From PNAI01 sp035574295 (lineage in GTDB: Bacteria > Pseudomonadota > Alphaproteobacteria > Rhizobiales > Xanthobacteraceae), in assembly GCA_035574295.1 (NCBI GenBank), contig DATLYX010000139.1:1-64000 (forward strand): a stretch of DNA of 64,000 nt, in the 5' to 3' direction. Under the pieces are notes generated by a model, which worked only from the letters and a program-made list of their open reading frames with translations, was not told where the DNA came from and ran no database searches. The number at the start of each line of letters is the position of its first letter. Position 1 is the first letter of the stretch. A program made the position numbers and the translations under genes. Positions 34,133 to 40,711 of this stretch are shown piece after piece.

Positions 34133-34150
34133 ATGGGCCGATAGGCCCAT
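34133..34150. promoter_or_regulatory. Hairpin/palindrome upstream of ligA
   Basis: ATGGGCC and GGCCCAT flank GATA, giving a perfect seven-base-pair stem in the 107-bp ligI-ligA gap. It could be an operator or an mRNA processing structure that sets ligA levels apart from ligI. Confidence 0.4.
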
Positions 34151-34215
34151 ATATCGCAAACCGGCGCTGCCTGTATAGCGCGGGCGCGGCGCCCCGGACG
34201 CCGCTTTCGAACATT

Positions 34216-35091
34216 CTAATTCCAATAAAGCCGCATCGGGTTGTCGATCAAGAGCGCCTTTTGCAGGGCCGCGGTGGGCGCGATCTTCGGGATCATGTCC
34301 ACCAGCACGCCGTCGTCCGGCGCCTCCTTGACCATGTTCGGATGCGGCCAGTCTGTGCCCCACAGCACGCGGTCCGGGAACCGTTCGACGATGGCGCGGG
34401 CGAACGGGACGACGTCCTCGTAGGGGGGGCCGGCAACCGAGAACCGCTCCGGGCAGGTCACCTTGGTCACCCAGGTCCGGTTCCGGTCCAGCGCCTTGAG
34501 AAAATTCTGGAAGTGCTTGCCGTCGACCCCCTCGCGCACGTTCGGGCAGGCCATATGGTCGAACACCAGCGTGGTGGGCAGCGATTTCAAAAACGAGCCC
34601 ATCTCTTCGAGGTCGGCATGCTCGAAATAGATCACGATATGCCAGCCAAGCCCGGCGATGCGCGCGGCGATGCGCTGCATCACGTCCTTGGGGGTCGAAT
34701 CCACCAGCCGCTTGATGAAGTTGAAGCGCACCCCCTTCACCCCCGCCCGATCCAAAGCCTTCAGTTCGGCCTCGCTGAAGCCCTCGTCGACGAAAGCGAC
34801 GCCCTTGGCCTTGCCGCCCGAATTTTCCAATGCGTCCACCAGCGCCCGGTTGTCGGTGCCGTGGCAGGTCGCCTGCACGATCACGTTCTTGTCGAAGCCG
34901 AGATAGTCGCGCAGCTCGAACAGTTTCTCCTTCGGCGCGTCGCAAGGCGTGTACTTGCGCTCCGGCGCAAACGGAAACCTCGCCTCCGGTCCGAACACGT
35001 GACAATGCGCATCAACGGCACCGGCGGGCGGCTTGTACTTTGGCTTGGACGGATTGGGATGAAACGGAATGTAACCCGGACTCATCGGCAC
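34216..35091 (-). CDS. ligI: 2-pyrone-4,6-dicarboxylate lactonase LigI
   Basis: A 291-aa amidohydrolase-superfamily lactonase that hydrolyses 2-pyrone-4,6-dicarboxylate to 4-oxalomesaconate, the step after LigC. The VDAHCHVFGPEARFPF start, YFEHADLEEM, LVFDHMACPNV and GTDWPHPNM motifs are diagnostic. GTG 35091 is used because AGGAGA lies eight bases upstream; an ATG two codons on is possible. A run of seven C residues (coding strand) near 34430 is in frame. It is the promoter-proximal lig gene, 98 bp after the pcaF-like stop. Confidence 0.95.
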   Translation of the reverse strand: MPMSPGYIPFHPNPSKPKYKPPAGAVDAHCHVFGPEARFPFAPERKYTPCDAPKEKLFELRDYLGFDKNVIVQATCHGTDNRALVDALENSGGKAKGVAFVDEGFSEAELKALDRAGVKGVRFNFIKRLVDSTPKDVMQRIAARIAGLGWHIVIYFEHADLEEMGSFLKSLPTTLVFDHMACPNVREGVDGKHFQNFLKALDRNRTWVTKVTCPERFSVAGPPYEDVVPFARAIVERFPDRVLWGTDWPHPNMVKEAPDDGVLVDMIPKIAPTAALQKALLIDNPMRLYWN

Positions 35092-35117
35092 GCGACAGTT
35101 CTCCTGTGTGGCAGTCG

Positions 35118-35137
35118 TGCCCCGCGCAAGCGGGGCA
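35118..35137. repeat. Hairpin TGCCCCGC-GCAA-GCGGGGCA between pcaF-like gene and ligI
   Basis: A perfect eight-base-pair stem with a GCAA tetraloop lies between pcaF and ligI, both on the minus strand. It is related in form to the hairpin at 14270 (shared CAAGCGGG-type arm) and may attenuate or stabilise the transcript. Confidence 0.65.
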
Positions 35138-35189
35138 TCCTGTAATCACCAACGTGATGCGTCAGGCAGTATGGAATTCGCGCATCGCC

Positions 35190-36392
35190 TTACACCCGCT
35201 CGATGACGAGCGATACACCCTGCCCCACGCCCACGCACATGGTGGCGAGCGCGCGCTTGCCGCCGCTGCTCGCCAACTGATGCATCGCCGTGAGGGCCAG
35301 CCGCGCCCCCGACATCCCGAGCGGATGCCCGAGTGCGATCGCGCCGCCGTTCGGATTGACGTGCGCGGCGTCGTCGGGGAGACCGAGCTGTCGCAGGCAC
35401 GCCAGCACCTGCGCGGCGAACGCTTCGTTCAGTTCGATCACGTCGCAGTCGGATATTTTCAGCTTCAGCCGCTCCATCAACTTGCGCGTGGAAGGCACTG
35501 GGCCGATGCCCATGATACGCGGCGGCACGCCCGCGGCCGCCATGCCGACGATGCGGGCTTGAATGTTGAGCCCGTGCTGCCGCGCCGCTGTCTCGGAGGC
35601 GATCAACAGCGCCGCCGCCCCATCGTTGACGCCCGAAGCATTGCCGGCAGTGATGCTGCCGGGATTGCGCACGAAGGGTTTGAGTTTGGCGAGCCCCTCA
35701 AGCGTGGTGTCCGGCCGCGGATGCTCGTCTTTGTCCACGAGGATCGGCCCGTTCTTGCCCGGTACCTCGACCGGCGTGATCTCCTCGGCGAAGAAGCCCG
35801 CCGCCTGCGCCTTGGCCGCGCGCTGCTGCGAGCGGTAGGCATAGGCATCCTGGTCCTTGCGCGCGACCTGAAACTCCTCCGCCACGTTTTCCGCCGTCTC
35901 CGGCATGGAGTCGATCCCGTACTGCTGTTTCATCAGCGGGTTGATGAAACGCCAGCCGACGGTCGTATCCTCCACCTGCACGCTGCGCTGGAACGCCTCC
36001 TGCGCCTTGCCCATCACCAGCGGCGCCCGCGTCATGGATTCGACTCCGCCCGCGATCGCCATGTCGATCTCGCCGGCGCGGATTGCCTGCGCCGCCAAGC
36101 CGACCGCGTTCAATCCTGAGGCGCACAGCCGATTCACAGTCAGCCCGGGAATCCGATCGGGAAGCCCGGCGAGCAGGAGCGCCATGCGCGCCACGTTGCG
36201 GTTGTCCTCGCCCGCCTGGTTGGCGCAGCCCAAGATGACCTCGTCGAGCGCCGCCCAGTCGACCTTCGGGTTGCGCTGCATCAGCGCCTTGATCGGGATT
36301 GCGGCCAGATCATCGGTGCGCACCTTGGCGAGCGCCCCGCCGTAGCGTCCGATCGGGGTGCGAATTCCATCGCAGATGAAGGCTTCGGGCAT
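35190..36392 (-). CDS. pcaF: 3-oxoadipyl-CoA/acetyl-CoA thiolase, PcaF-like
   Basis: A 400-aa degradative thiolase. The nucleophile is C90 (NRLCASGLNAVG). The EDNRNVARMALLLAGLP and GGVESMTRAPLVMGKA stretches, IELNEAFAAQ, GHPLGMSGAR and CVGVGQGVSLV complete the active site. The first part, ICDGIRTPIGRYGGALAKVRTDDLA, is typical of PcaF/PaaJ. That enzyme ends the beta-ketoadipate or phenylacetate pathway, not 4,5-cleavage, so its place before ligI is unexpected. AAAGGA precedes ATG 36392. It is divergent from the thioesterase gene. Confidence 0.88.
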   Translation of the reverse strand: MPEAFICDGIRTPIGRYGGALAKVRTDDLAAIPIKALMQRNPKVDWAALDEVILGCANQAGEDNRNVARMALLLAGLPDRIPGLTVNRLCASGLNAVGLAAQAIRAGEIDMAIAGGVESMTRAPLVMGKAQEAFQRSVQVEDTTVGWRFINPLMKQQYGIDSMPETAENVAEEFQVARKDQDAYAYRSQQRAAKAQAAGFFAEEITPVEVPGKNGPILVDKDEHPRPDTTLEGLAKLKPFVRNPGSITAGNASGVNDGAAALLIASETAARQHGLNIQARIVGMAAAGVPPRIMGIGPVPSTRKLMERLKLKISDCDVIELNEAFAAQVLACLRQLGLPDDAAHVNPNGGAIALGHPLGMSGARLALTAMHQLASSGGKRALATMCVGVGQGVSLVIERV

Positions 36393-36506
36393 GGTCTGGT
36401 CCTTTACGCGGCCGCGCCGGATTTCACAGCCCCCGTCGGAGAAAAACACACGACATGACAAGGCTTTCCTGCATCGATGCCCGAGCTTTGTAGGGGCCAT
36501 TTTCCG

Positions 36507-36537
36507 GCCGGTCAATTCGCACGCCCGATTGACCGGC
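36507..36537. promoter_or_regulatory. Ten-base inverted repeat in the pcaF-like/thioesterase divergent promoter region
   Basis: GCCGGTCAAT and ATTGACCGGC are perfect inverted copies separated by 11 bases, so the half-site centres are 21 bp apart, two DNA turns. It lies 114 bp from the thiolase start and 47 bp from the thioesterase start. This is the layout expected for a dimeric or tetrameric regulator such as an IclR- or LysR-type protein. No regulator gene is adjacent. Confidence 0.55.
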
Positions 36538-36584
36538 TCGCAGAGACATGTCACCGACCTTGCGCGACATCGGGAGCGGAGGAC

Positions 36585-37013
36585 GTGGGCAGGCTGACCG
36601 CCACGCGCAGAGAACGCATCCACTGGGGCGACTGCGACCCCGCGGGGATCATCTATTATCCCCGCTACTTCGAGCTGTTCGACCGCTGCACCACCCTCAT
36701 GCTTGAACAGGCGCTCGGTATGACCAAGCATCAGTATCTGATCGCCTACGACTTCACCGGCCACCCCGTGGTGGAGACCAGCGCCCGCTTCTTCATGCCC
36801 ACCCGGTTTGGCGACGAGGTGGTGGTGGAATCGACCATTGCCAAGCTCGGGCGTTCGAGCTTCGAGGTGCGTCATCGCCTGACCAAGGGCGGCCGGATCG
36901 CCGTGGAGGGATCCGAGACCCGCGTCTGGGTGCGGCGGCAGGGGCAGGAGTCCAAGAGCATCAAGGCTCACCCGATCCCCGACGAGGTGGTGGCGCGGCT
37001 GGGCGGGCGGTAA
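36585..37013 (+). CDS. Acyl-CoA thioesterase, 4-hydroxybenzoyl-CoA/YbgC type
   Basis: A 142-aa single hot-dog protein. The active-site pattern RIHWGDCDPAGIIYYPRYFELFDRC includes the aspartate and the PAGI-YPRY hallmark of 4-hydroxybenzoyl-CoA thioesterases (Pseudomonas type) and YbgC. Such enzymes release aromatic or short-chain acids from CoA. The GTG start at 36585 has GGGAG upstream and follows the family start. Its stop overlaps the next SDR gene in TAATG, so the two are coupled. Confidence 0.87.
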   Translation: MGRLTATRRERIHWGDCDPAGIIYYPRYFELFDRCTTLMLEQALGMTKHQYLIAYDFTGHPVVETSARFFMPTRFGDEVVVESTIAKLGRSSFEVRHRLTKGGRIAVEGSETRVWVRRQGQESKSIKAHPIPDEVVARLGGR

Positions 37014-37801
37014 TGGCGGGCCAGCCGGTCACTTTGATCACCGGCGCCTCCGCAGGGATCGGTGCCGCGCTCGCGCGCGTTTTCGCCGAGCGCGGGCACT
37101 CGTTGGTTCTGATTGCCAACCGATCGGCGCAGCTAGATGCAGTGGCCGATCAGATTGCCGCCGCCGGTGCGATGCGGCCGCACGTCCTACCGCTCGACCT
37201 GTTGCGCGCCGACGCCGCGACCCGGATCGAGCACGAATTGCGCGAACGCGGCCTCGAGGCACAATACATAGTCAACAGCGCGGGCTTCGGACTTTTGGGA
37301 CGGGCGGCCGGGCTGGATCGCGCCGAGCAGCTTGCCATGATCGATCTCAACATGCGCGTGCTCACCGATTTGTCGCTGCGCTTCCTTGCGGGTCTTGAGC
37401 GGCATCGCGGCGGCGTCCTCAACGTGGCTTCGGTTCTCGGCTTCCTTCCGGGCCCCGGCATGGCCGTGTATCACGCCACCAAGGCCTACGTGATTTCCTT
37501 CAGCCAAGCCCTTCACCACGAGCTTGCGCCGAGAGGCGTGCGCGTCACCGCGCTCTGTCCCGGACCGGTCGACACCGAGTTCACCGTGCGCGCTGACGGG
37601 TTCTTCTCGCGCCGGCTCACCCGCAGCGTCGAGCGGGTCGCGCGCGAAGGCTATGCCGGGCTCATGCAGGGCCGCCGTCTCGTCGTGCCCGGCCGTGCCA
37701 ACAAGATTCTCAGCGTGCTGCCGCGCCTCTTGCCGCGCCGCTACGTTCTGTCGATGGTCGGCGCCAGCAAGCGCCGGATGCATCGCACCGACGCAAAGTA
37801 A
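37013..37801 (+). CDS. Short-chain dehydrogenase, tandem copy 1
   Basis: A 262-aa classical SDR of the YqjQ/DltE-like group. It has TGASAGIG at the N-terminus, a serine in LNVASVLGF, and YHATK as catalytic Tyr/Lys. The NNAG motif reads NSAG here. The C-terminal PRLLPRRYVLSMVGASKRR may be membrane-associated. It is a tandem duplicate of the next gene, most alike over the first 190 residues. The start overlaps the thioesterase stop by one base. Confidence 0.88.
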   Translation: MAGQPVTLITGASAGIGAALARVFAERGHSLVLIANRSAQLDAVADQIAAAGAMRPHVLPLDLLRADAATRIEHELRERGLEAQYIVNSAGFGLLGRAAGLDRAEQLAMIDLNMRVLTDLSLRFLAGLERHRGGVLNVASVLGFLPGPGMAVYHATKAYVISFSQALHHELAPRGVRVTALCPGPVDTEFTVRADGFFSRRLTRSVERVAREGYAGLMQGRRLVVPGRANKILSVLPRLLPRRYVLSMVGASKRRMHRTDAK

Positions 37802-37806
37802 CTGCC

Positions 37807-38601
37807 ATGTCCGGGCGTCCTGTCACCCTCATCACCGGCGCCTCGGCGGGAATCGGCGCGGCGCTCGCACGGATTTTCTCCGAGCGCGGGCATGAGCTCG
37901 TTCTTGTGGCCCGCAGCGCGCTGCATCTGAACGCCGTTGCCGACGCGATCGCCGCGGCAGGTTCGAAGCGGCCGCACATTCTCGTGCTCGACCTGTTGCG
38001 CTCCGACGCCACGACCCGGATCGAGCATGAATTGCGCGAGCGCGGCCTCGAAGCGCAATACGTGATCAACAACGCCGGCTTCGGACTGTTCGGAGCCGCC
38101 GCCAGTCTCGATCGCGCCGCGCAACTTGCCATGGTCGATCTCAACGTGCGGGCGCTCACCGACCTGTCGCTGCGCTTTGTCGACTCGCTGGCGCGCCATC
38201 GCGGCGGCGTACTGAACGTGGCGTCGGTGGCGGGTTTTATGCCCGGACCCGGCATGGCCGTCTATCACGCCACCAAGGCCTACGTGCTGTCGTTCAGCGA
38301 GGCGCTGCATTCCGAGCTTGCGCCGCAGGGTATCCGCGTCACCGTCCTCTGCCCCGGTCCGGTGCCCACCGAATTCCAGGCTCGGGCCGGAATTCCCGGT
38401 GGGAACTATCCCAGCATGCTGACCCGCTCGGCGGCGAGCGTCGCGCGGGCCGGCTACGAGGGCCTGATGCGCGGCCGCAGGCTTGTCATTCCCGGCTTCG
38501 AGAACAAGGTGCTCGCCTTCTTGACGCGGCTGCTTCCGCGCCGCCTCGCGCTCGACCTCGTCGCCTTTCGTGGCCGCGCGGCCGCCAAGCCGGGCACTTA
38601 G
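37807..38601 (+). CDS. Short-chain dehydrogenase, tandem copy 2
   Basis: A 264-aa SDR paralogous to the preceding gene, five bases downstream. TGASAGIG, NNAG and YHATKAYVLSFSEAL are intact, and the GRAAAKPGT tail differs. The long stretches TRIEHELRERGLEAQY and PGPGMAVYHATKAYV are shared with copy 1. No substrate can be named. A terminator-like hairpin follows the stop. Confidence 0.88.
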   Translation: MSGRPVTLITGASAGIGAALARIFSERGHELVLVARSALHLNAVADAIAAAGSKRPHILVLDLLRSDATTRIEHELRERGLEAQYVINNAGFGLFGAAASLDRAAQLAMVDLNVRALTDLSLRFVDSLARHRGGVLNVASVAGFMPGPGMAVYHATKAYVLSFSEALHSELAPQGIRVTVLCPGPVPTEFQARAGIPGGNYPSMLTRSAASVARAGYEGLMRGRRLVIPGFENKVLAFLTRLLPRRLALDLVAFRGRAAAKPGT

Positions 38602-38619
38602 GACGCGATACGCACCGCG

Positions 38620-38655
38620 CTGGCGGGAAGTTGGAGCGAATCCCGCCAGGGTTTT
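38620..38655 (+). terminator. Possible terminator after the tandem SDR genes
   Basis: CTGGCGGGA and TCCCGCCAG form a perfect nine-base-pair stem with a 12-base loop, followed by GGTTTTC. The T-run is short, so termination may be weak. Confidence 0.45.
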
Positions 38656-38848
38656 CAGCCGCCCACAAACAGCGCGCAAGGCATGAAATTCCGCGCGGGC
38701 TCTCGCCCCCGCATGCATTGGCTGCGCATCCGCGATGGACACCCGCCGCCCGACACGCTAACAACGCGGCCGCGCGGCCCGCCTGCGGCCAACCCACAGG
38801 AAATCCCGCAAGAGAAATCCCGCCAGACGCAACAACCGGAGGAATTTG

Positions 38849-39862
38849 ATGCGCATCGACGCCTACACCCATTTTATCCCGAAGCGGTTCTTCGAGCAGG
38901 TGATCGAGCGCGGCGGGCACGCGGACATCGGCAAGCGGGTGCGCGAGATACCCTCCATCCATGACCTGAAAGTGCGGCTGAAGGTGGTCGACAAGTTCAA
39001 GGACTACGCGCAGATCCTGTCCTACCCCATGCCGCCTTTGGAGATCATGACCCAGGACCCGCGGCAGGTGGAGGAATACGCAAAGATCGTCAACGACGGC
39101 TTCGCCGAAATGTGCGCCCAGCACCGGGACCATTTCCCCGGCTGGGTGGCGCAGGCGCCGCTCGCCGCGCCCGACGCTGGCGCGCGCGAGTGCGAGCGCG
39201 CGATCAAGAACGGCGCGCTTGGCGTGCAGATCTACACCAACATCGCCGGCCGGCCGCTCGATAACCCGGAGTTCACGCCGTTCTTCGAGACCATGAACAA
39301 GCTCGGCAAGCCGATCTGGATGCATCCGGCGCGCGCCGCGAATTTTCCCGATTATCTGACCGAGAAGAAATCCAAGTACGAGATCTGGTGGACCTTCGGC
39401 TGGTCGTATGAGACCGCGGCCGCCATGGCGCGCATGGTGTTCTCGAAAATCATCGACAAGTATCCGAAGCTGAAGATCATCACCCACCACTTCGGCGGCA
39501 TCGTGCCCATGCTCGAAGGCCGCATCGGACCCGGCTGGGACCAGATGGGCGCGCGCACTTCGGATGAGGATTTGAGCAAGGTGAAGAAGGCGCTGAAGAA
39601 GCGCCCGCTGCGCTATTTTAAGGAGAATTTTTATGCCGACACCGCTGTGTTCGGCGGCGTGCCGGCGACCCACTGCGGGTTGGCGTTCTTTCCCAAGGAC
39701 CGGATCGTGTTCGCCTCCGACTGCCCGTTCGACCCCGAGAAGGGCACCATGTACATCCGCGAGACGCTGAAGATTCTCGACGGCATCAAGATGCCCCCCG
39801 CCCAGCGCAAGGCGATCATGTCCGGCAATCTGGAACGCATCACCGGCCGCAAGCTGACGTAG
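38849..39862 (+). CDS. Amidohydrolase-2 family (ACMSD-like) protein
   Basis: A 337-aa TIM-barrel protein of the family that includes ACMSD-type decarboxylases, LigW and the hydratase LigJ. The usual N-terminal HxH is Y6-T-H8 (DAYTHFIP), as in one subgroup of the family. The other likely metal or active-site residues are H159 (WMHPARA), H213/H214 (THHFGG) and D291 (ASDCPFDPEKG). ATG 38849 has GGAGG upstream; an in-frame TTG precedes it. Next to lig genes it could take a missing step (hydration or decarboxylation of a carboxymuconate-type acid), but it is not close to LigJ or LigI by eye. Confidence 0.82.
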   Translation: MRIDAYTHFIPKRFFEQVIERGGHADIGKRVREIPSIHDLKVRLKVVDKFKDYAQILSYPMPPLEIMTQDPRQVEEYAKIVNDGFAEMCAQHRDHFPGWVAQAPLAAPDAGARECERAIKNGALGVQIYTNIAGRPLDNPEFTPFFETMNKLGKPIWMHPARAANFPDYLTEKKSKYEIWWTFGWSYETAAAMARMVFSKIIDKYPKLKIITHHFGGIVPMLEGRIGPGWDQMGARTSDEDLSKVKKALKKRPLRYFKENFYADTAVFGGVPATHCGLAFFPKDRIVFASDCPFDPEKGTMYIRETLKILDGIKMPPAQRKAIMSGNLERITGRKLT

Positions 39863-39936
39863 CGGCCCAAACCCGCCCCCATGCTAAGGAAGGCGCGACG
39901 TGCCGAACCGTTTCAACGCATAGCGCGGCTCGACAC

Positions 39937-40316
39937 ATGGCCGCTTTTCGGCGGCTGAAGCCGGTCGAGTGGATCGCCTCGTCGCGCGACCACTTGCGTT
40001 CGTTTCCGTGGGATGTGCGGGCCGTCGTCGGCGAGGCTCTCTACCGGGCGCAACAGGGCGGAGAGCATCCGGCCGCAAAGGCATTGAAGGGCTTCGGCGG
40101 CCGCGGGGTGCTGGAGGTTATCGATGACTTTGACGGCGATACCTTCCGCGCCGAGTACACTGTCCGCTTTGCCGAGGGGTCATTTACGTGTTGCATGCAT
40201 TCCAAAAGAAATCTCGAAAGGGACGAGAGACCTCGAAGCAAGATATCGAATTGATCCGCACGCGGCTGCGTCGCGCCGAGGAACACTACCGCATCACATA
40301 CGAGAAGAAACCATGA
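39937..40316 (+). pseudogene. HigB/Gp49-like toxin gene with a one-base frameshift
   Basis: The intact start encodes a RelE/HigB-superfamily (phage Gp49-like) mRNA interferase: KPVEWIASSRDHLRSFP, HPAAKALKGFGGRGVLEV and DTFRAEYTVRFAEG. At the G4 run 40176-40179 the frame breaks. The next frame continues the family exactly, with VIYVLHAFQKKSRKGRETSK, then RRAEEHYRITYEKKP and a stop at 40314-40316. Adding one G would restore a full protein of about 126 aa. Left as read, the product ends early with an unrelated tail at 40254. The antitoxin gene overlaps the 3' end by four bases. Confidence 0.85.
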
Positions 40317-40638
40317 GCAGCAAAATTCCCGTCCATCGCGGCAGCGGCAACGTCTTCGCCGATCTCGGTTTTGACGACGCCGAGGACATGCGGCTGCGTG
40401 CCGATCTGGTGCAGCAAATGGGGACATCATCGCGCGCCGAAAGCTCACCCAGGTTGCGGCGGCAGATTTGCTCGGCATCAAGCAGCCTGACTTGTCGGCG
40501 CTGCTTCGCGGCCGCCTGACCAAGTATTCGCTGGAACGGCTGCTAAAGTTCATGACGATCCTCGACCGCGACGTGAGGATCGTTGTCCGGGCCAAACCGC
40601 GTCATCGACCGGCACGCATAACGCTCGCGATGATCTGA
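40313..40638 (+). pseudogene. HigA-type antitoxin gene with a one-base frameshift
   Basis: The gene starts at ATG 40313, inside the toxin 3' end, and reads SKIPVHRGSGNVFADLGFDDAEDMRLRADL, a typical XRE-family antitoxin N-terminus. At the G4 run 40420-40423 the frame breaks. The next frame gives DIIARRKLTQVAAADLLGIK and SALLRGRLTKYSLERLLKFM, the expected helix-turn-helix, and stops at 40636-40638. One extra G would give a protein of about 108 aa. As read, it stops at 40519 without a DNA-binding domain. Confidence 0.85.
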
Positions 40639-40711
40639 GCAGTCGTCCCCTGTGAGTATTGGTGACGTGAAGCAATGAAACTTTGCCAATGATCTGCTAG
40701 CGTCGCCAGCC

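Noticed and set aside
34424..34432. Seven-base G run in ligI as a possible frameshift
   Set aside because: The frame is correct on both sides (motifs TCPERFSVAGPPYEDVV and GTDWPHPN are continuous), so no error is indicated.
34109..35005. Upstream in-frame extension of ligA reaching 449 codons
   Set aside because: The extra part is the shifted frame of ligI. LigA homology and a good ribosome-binding site place the start at 34108.
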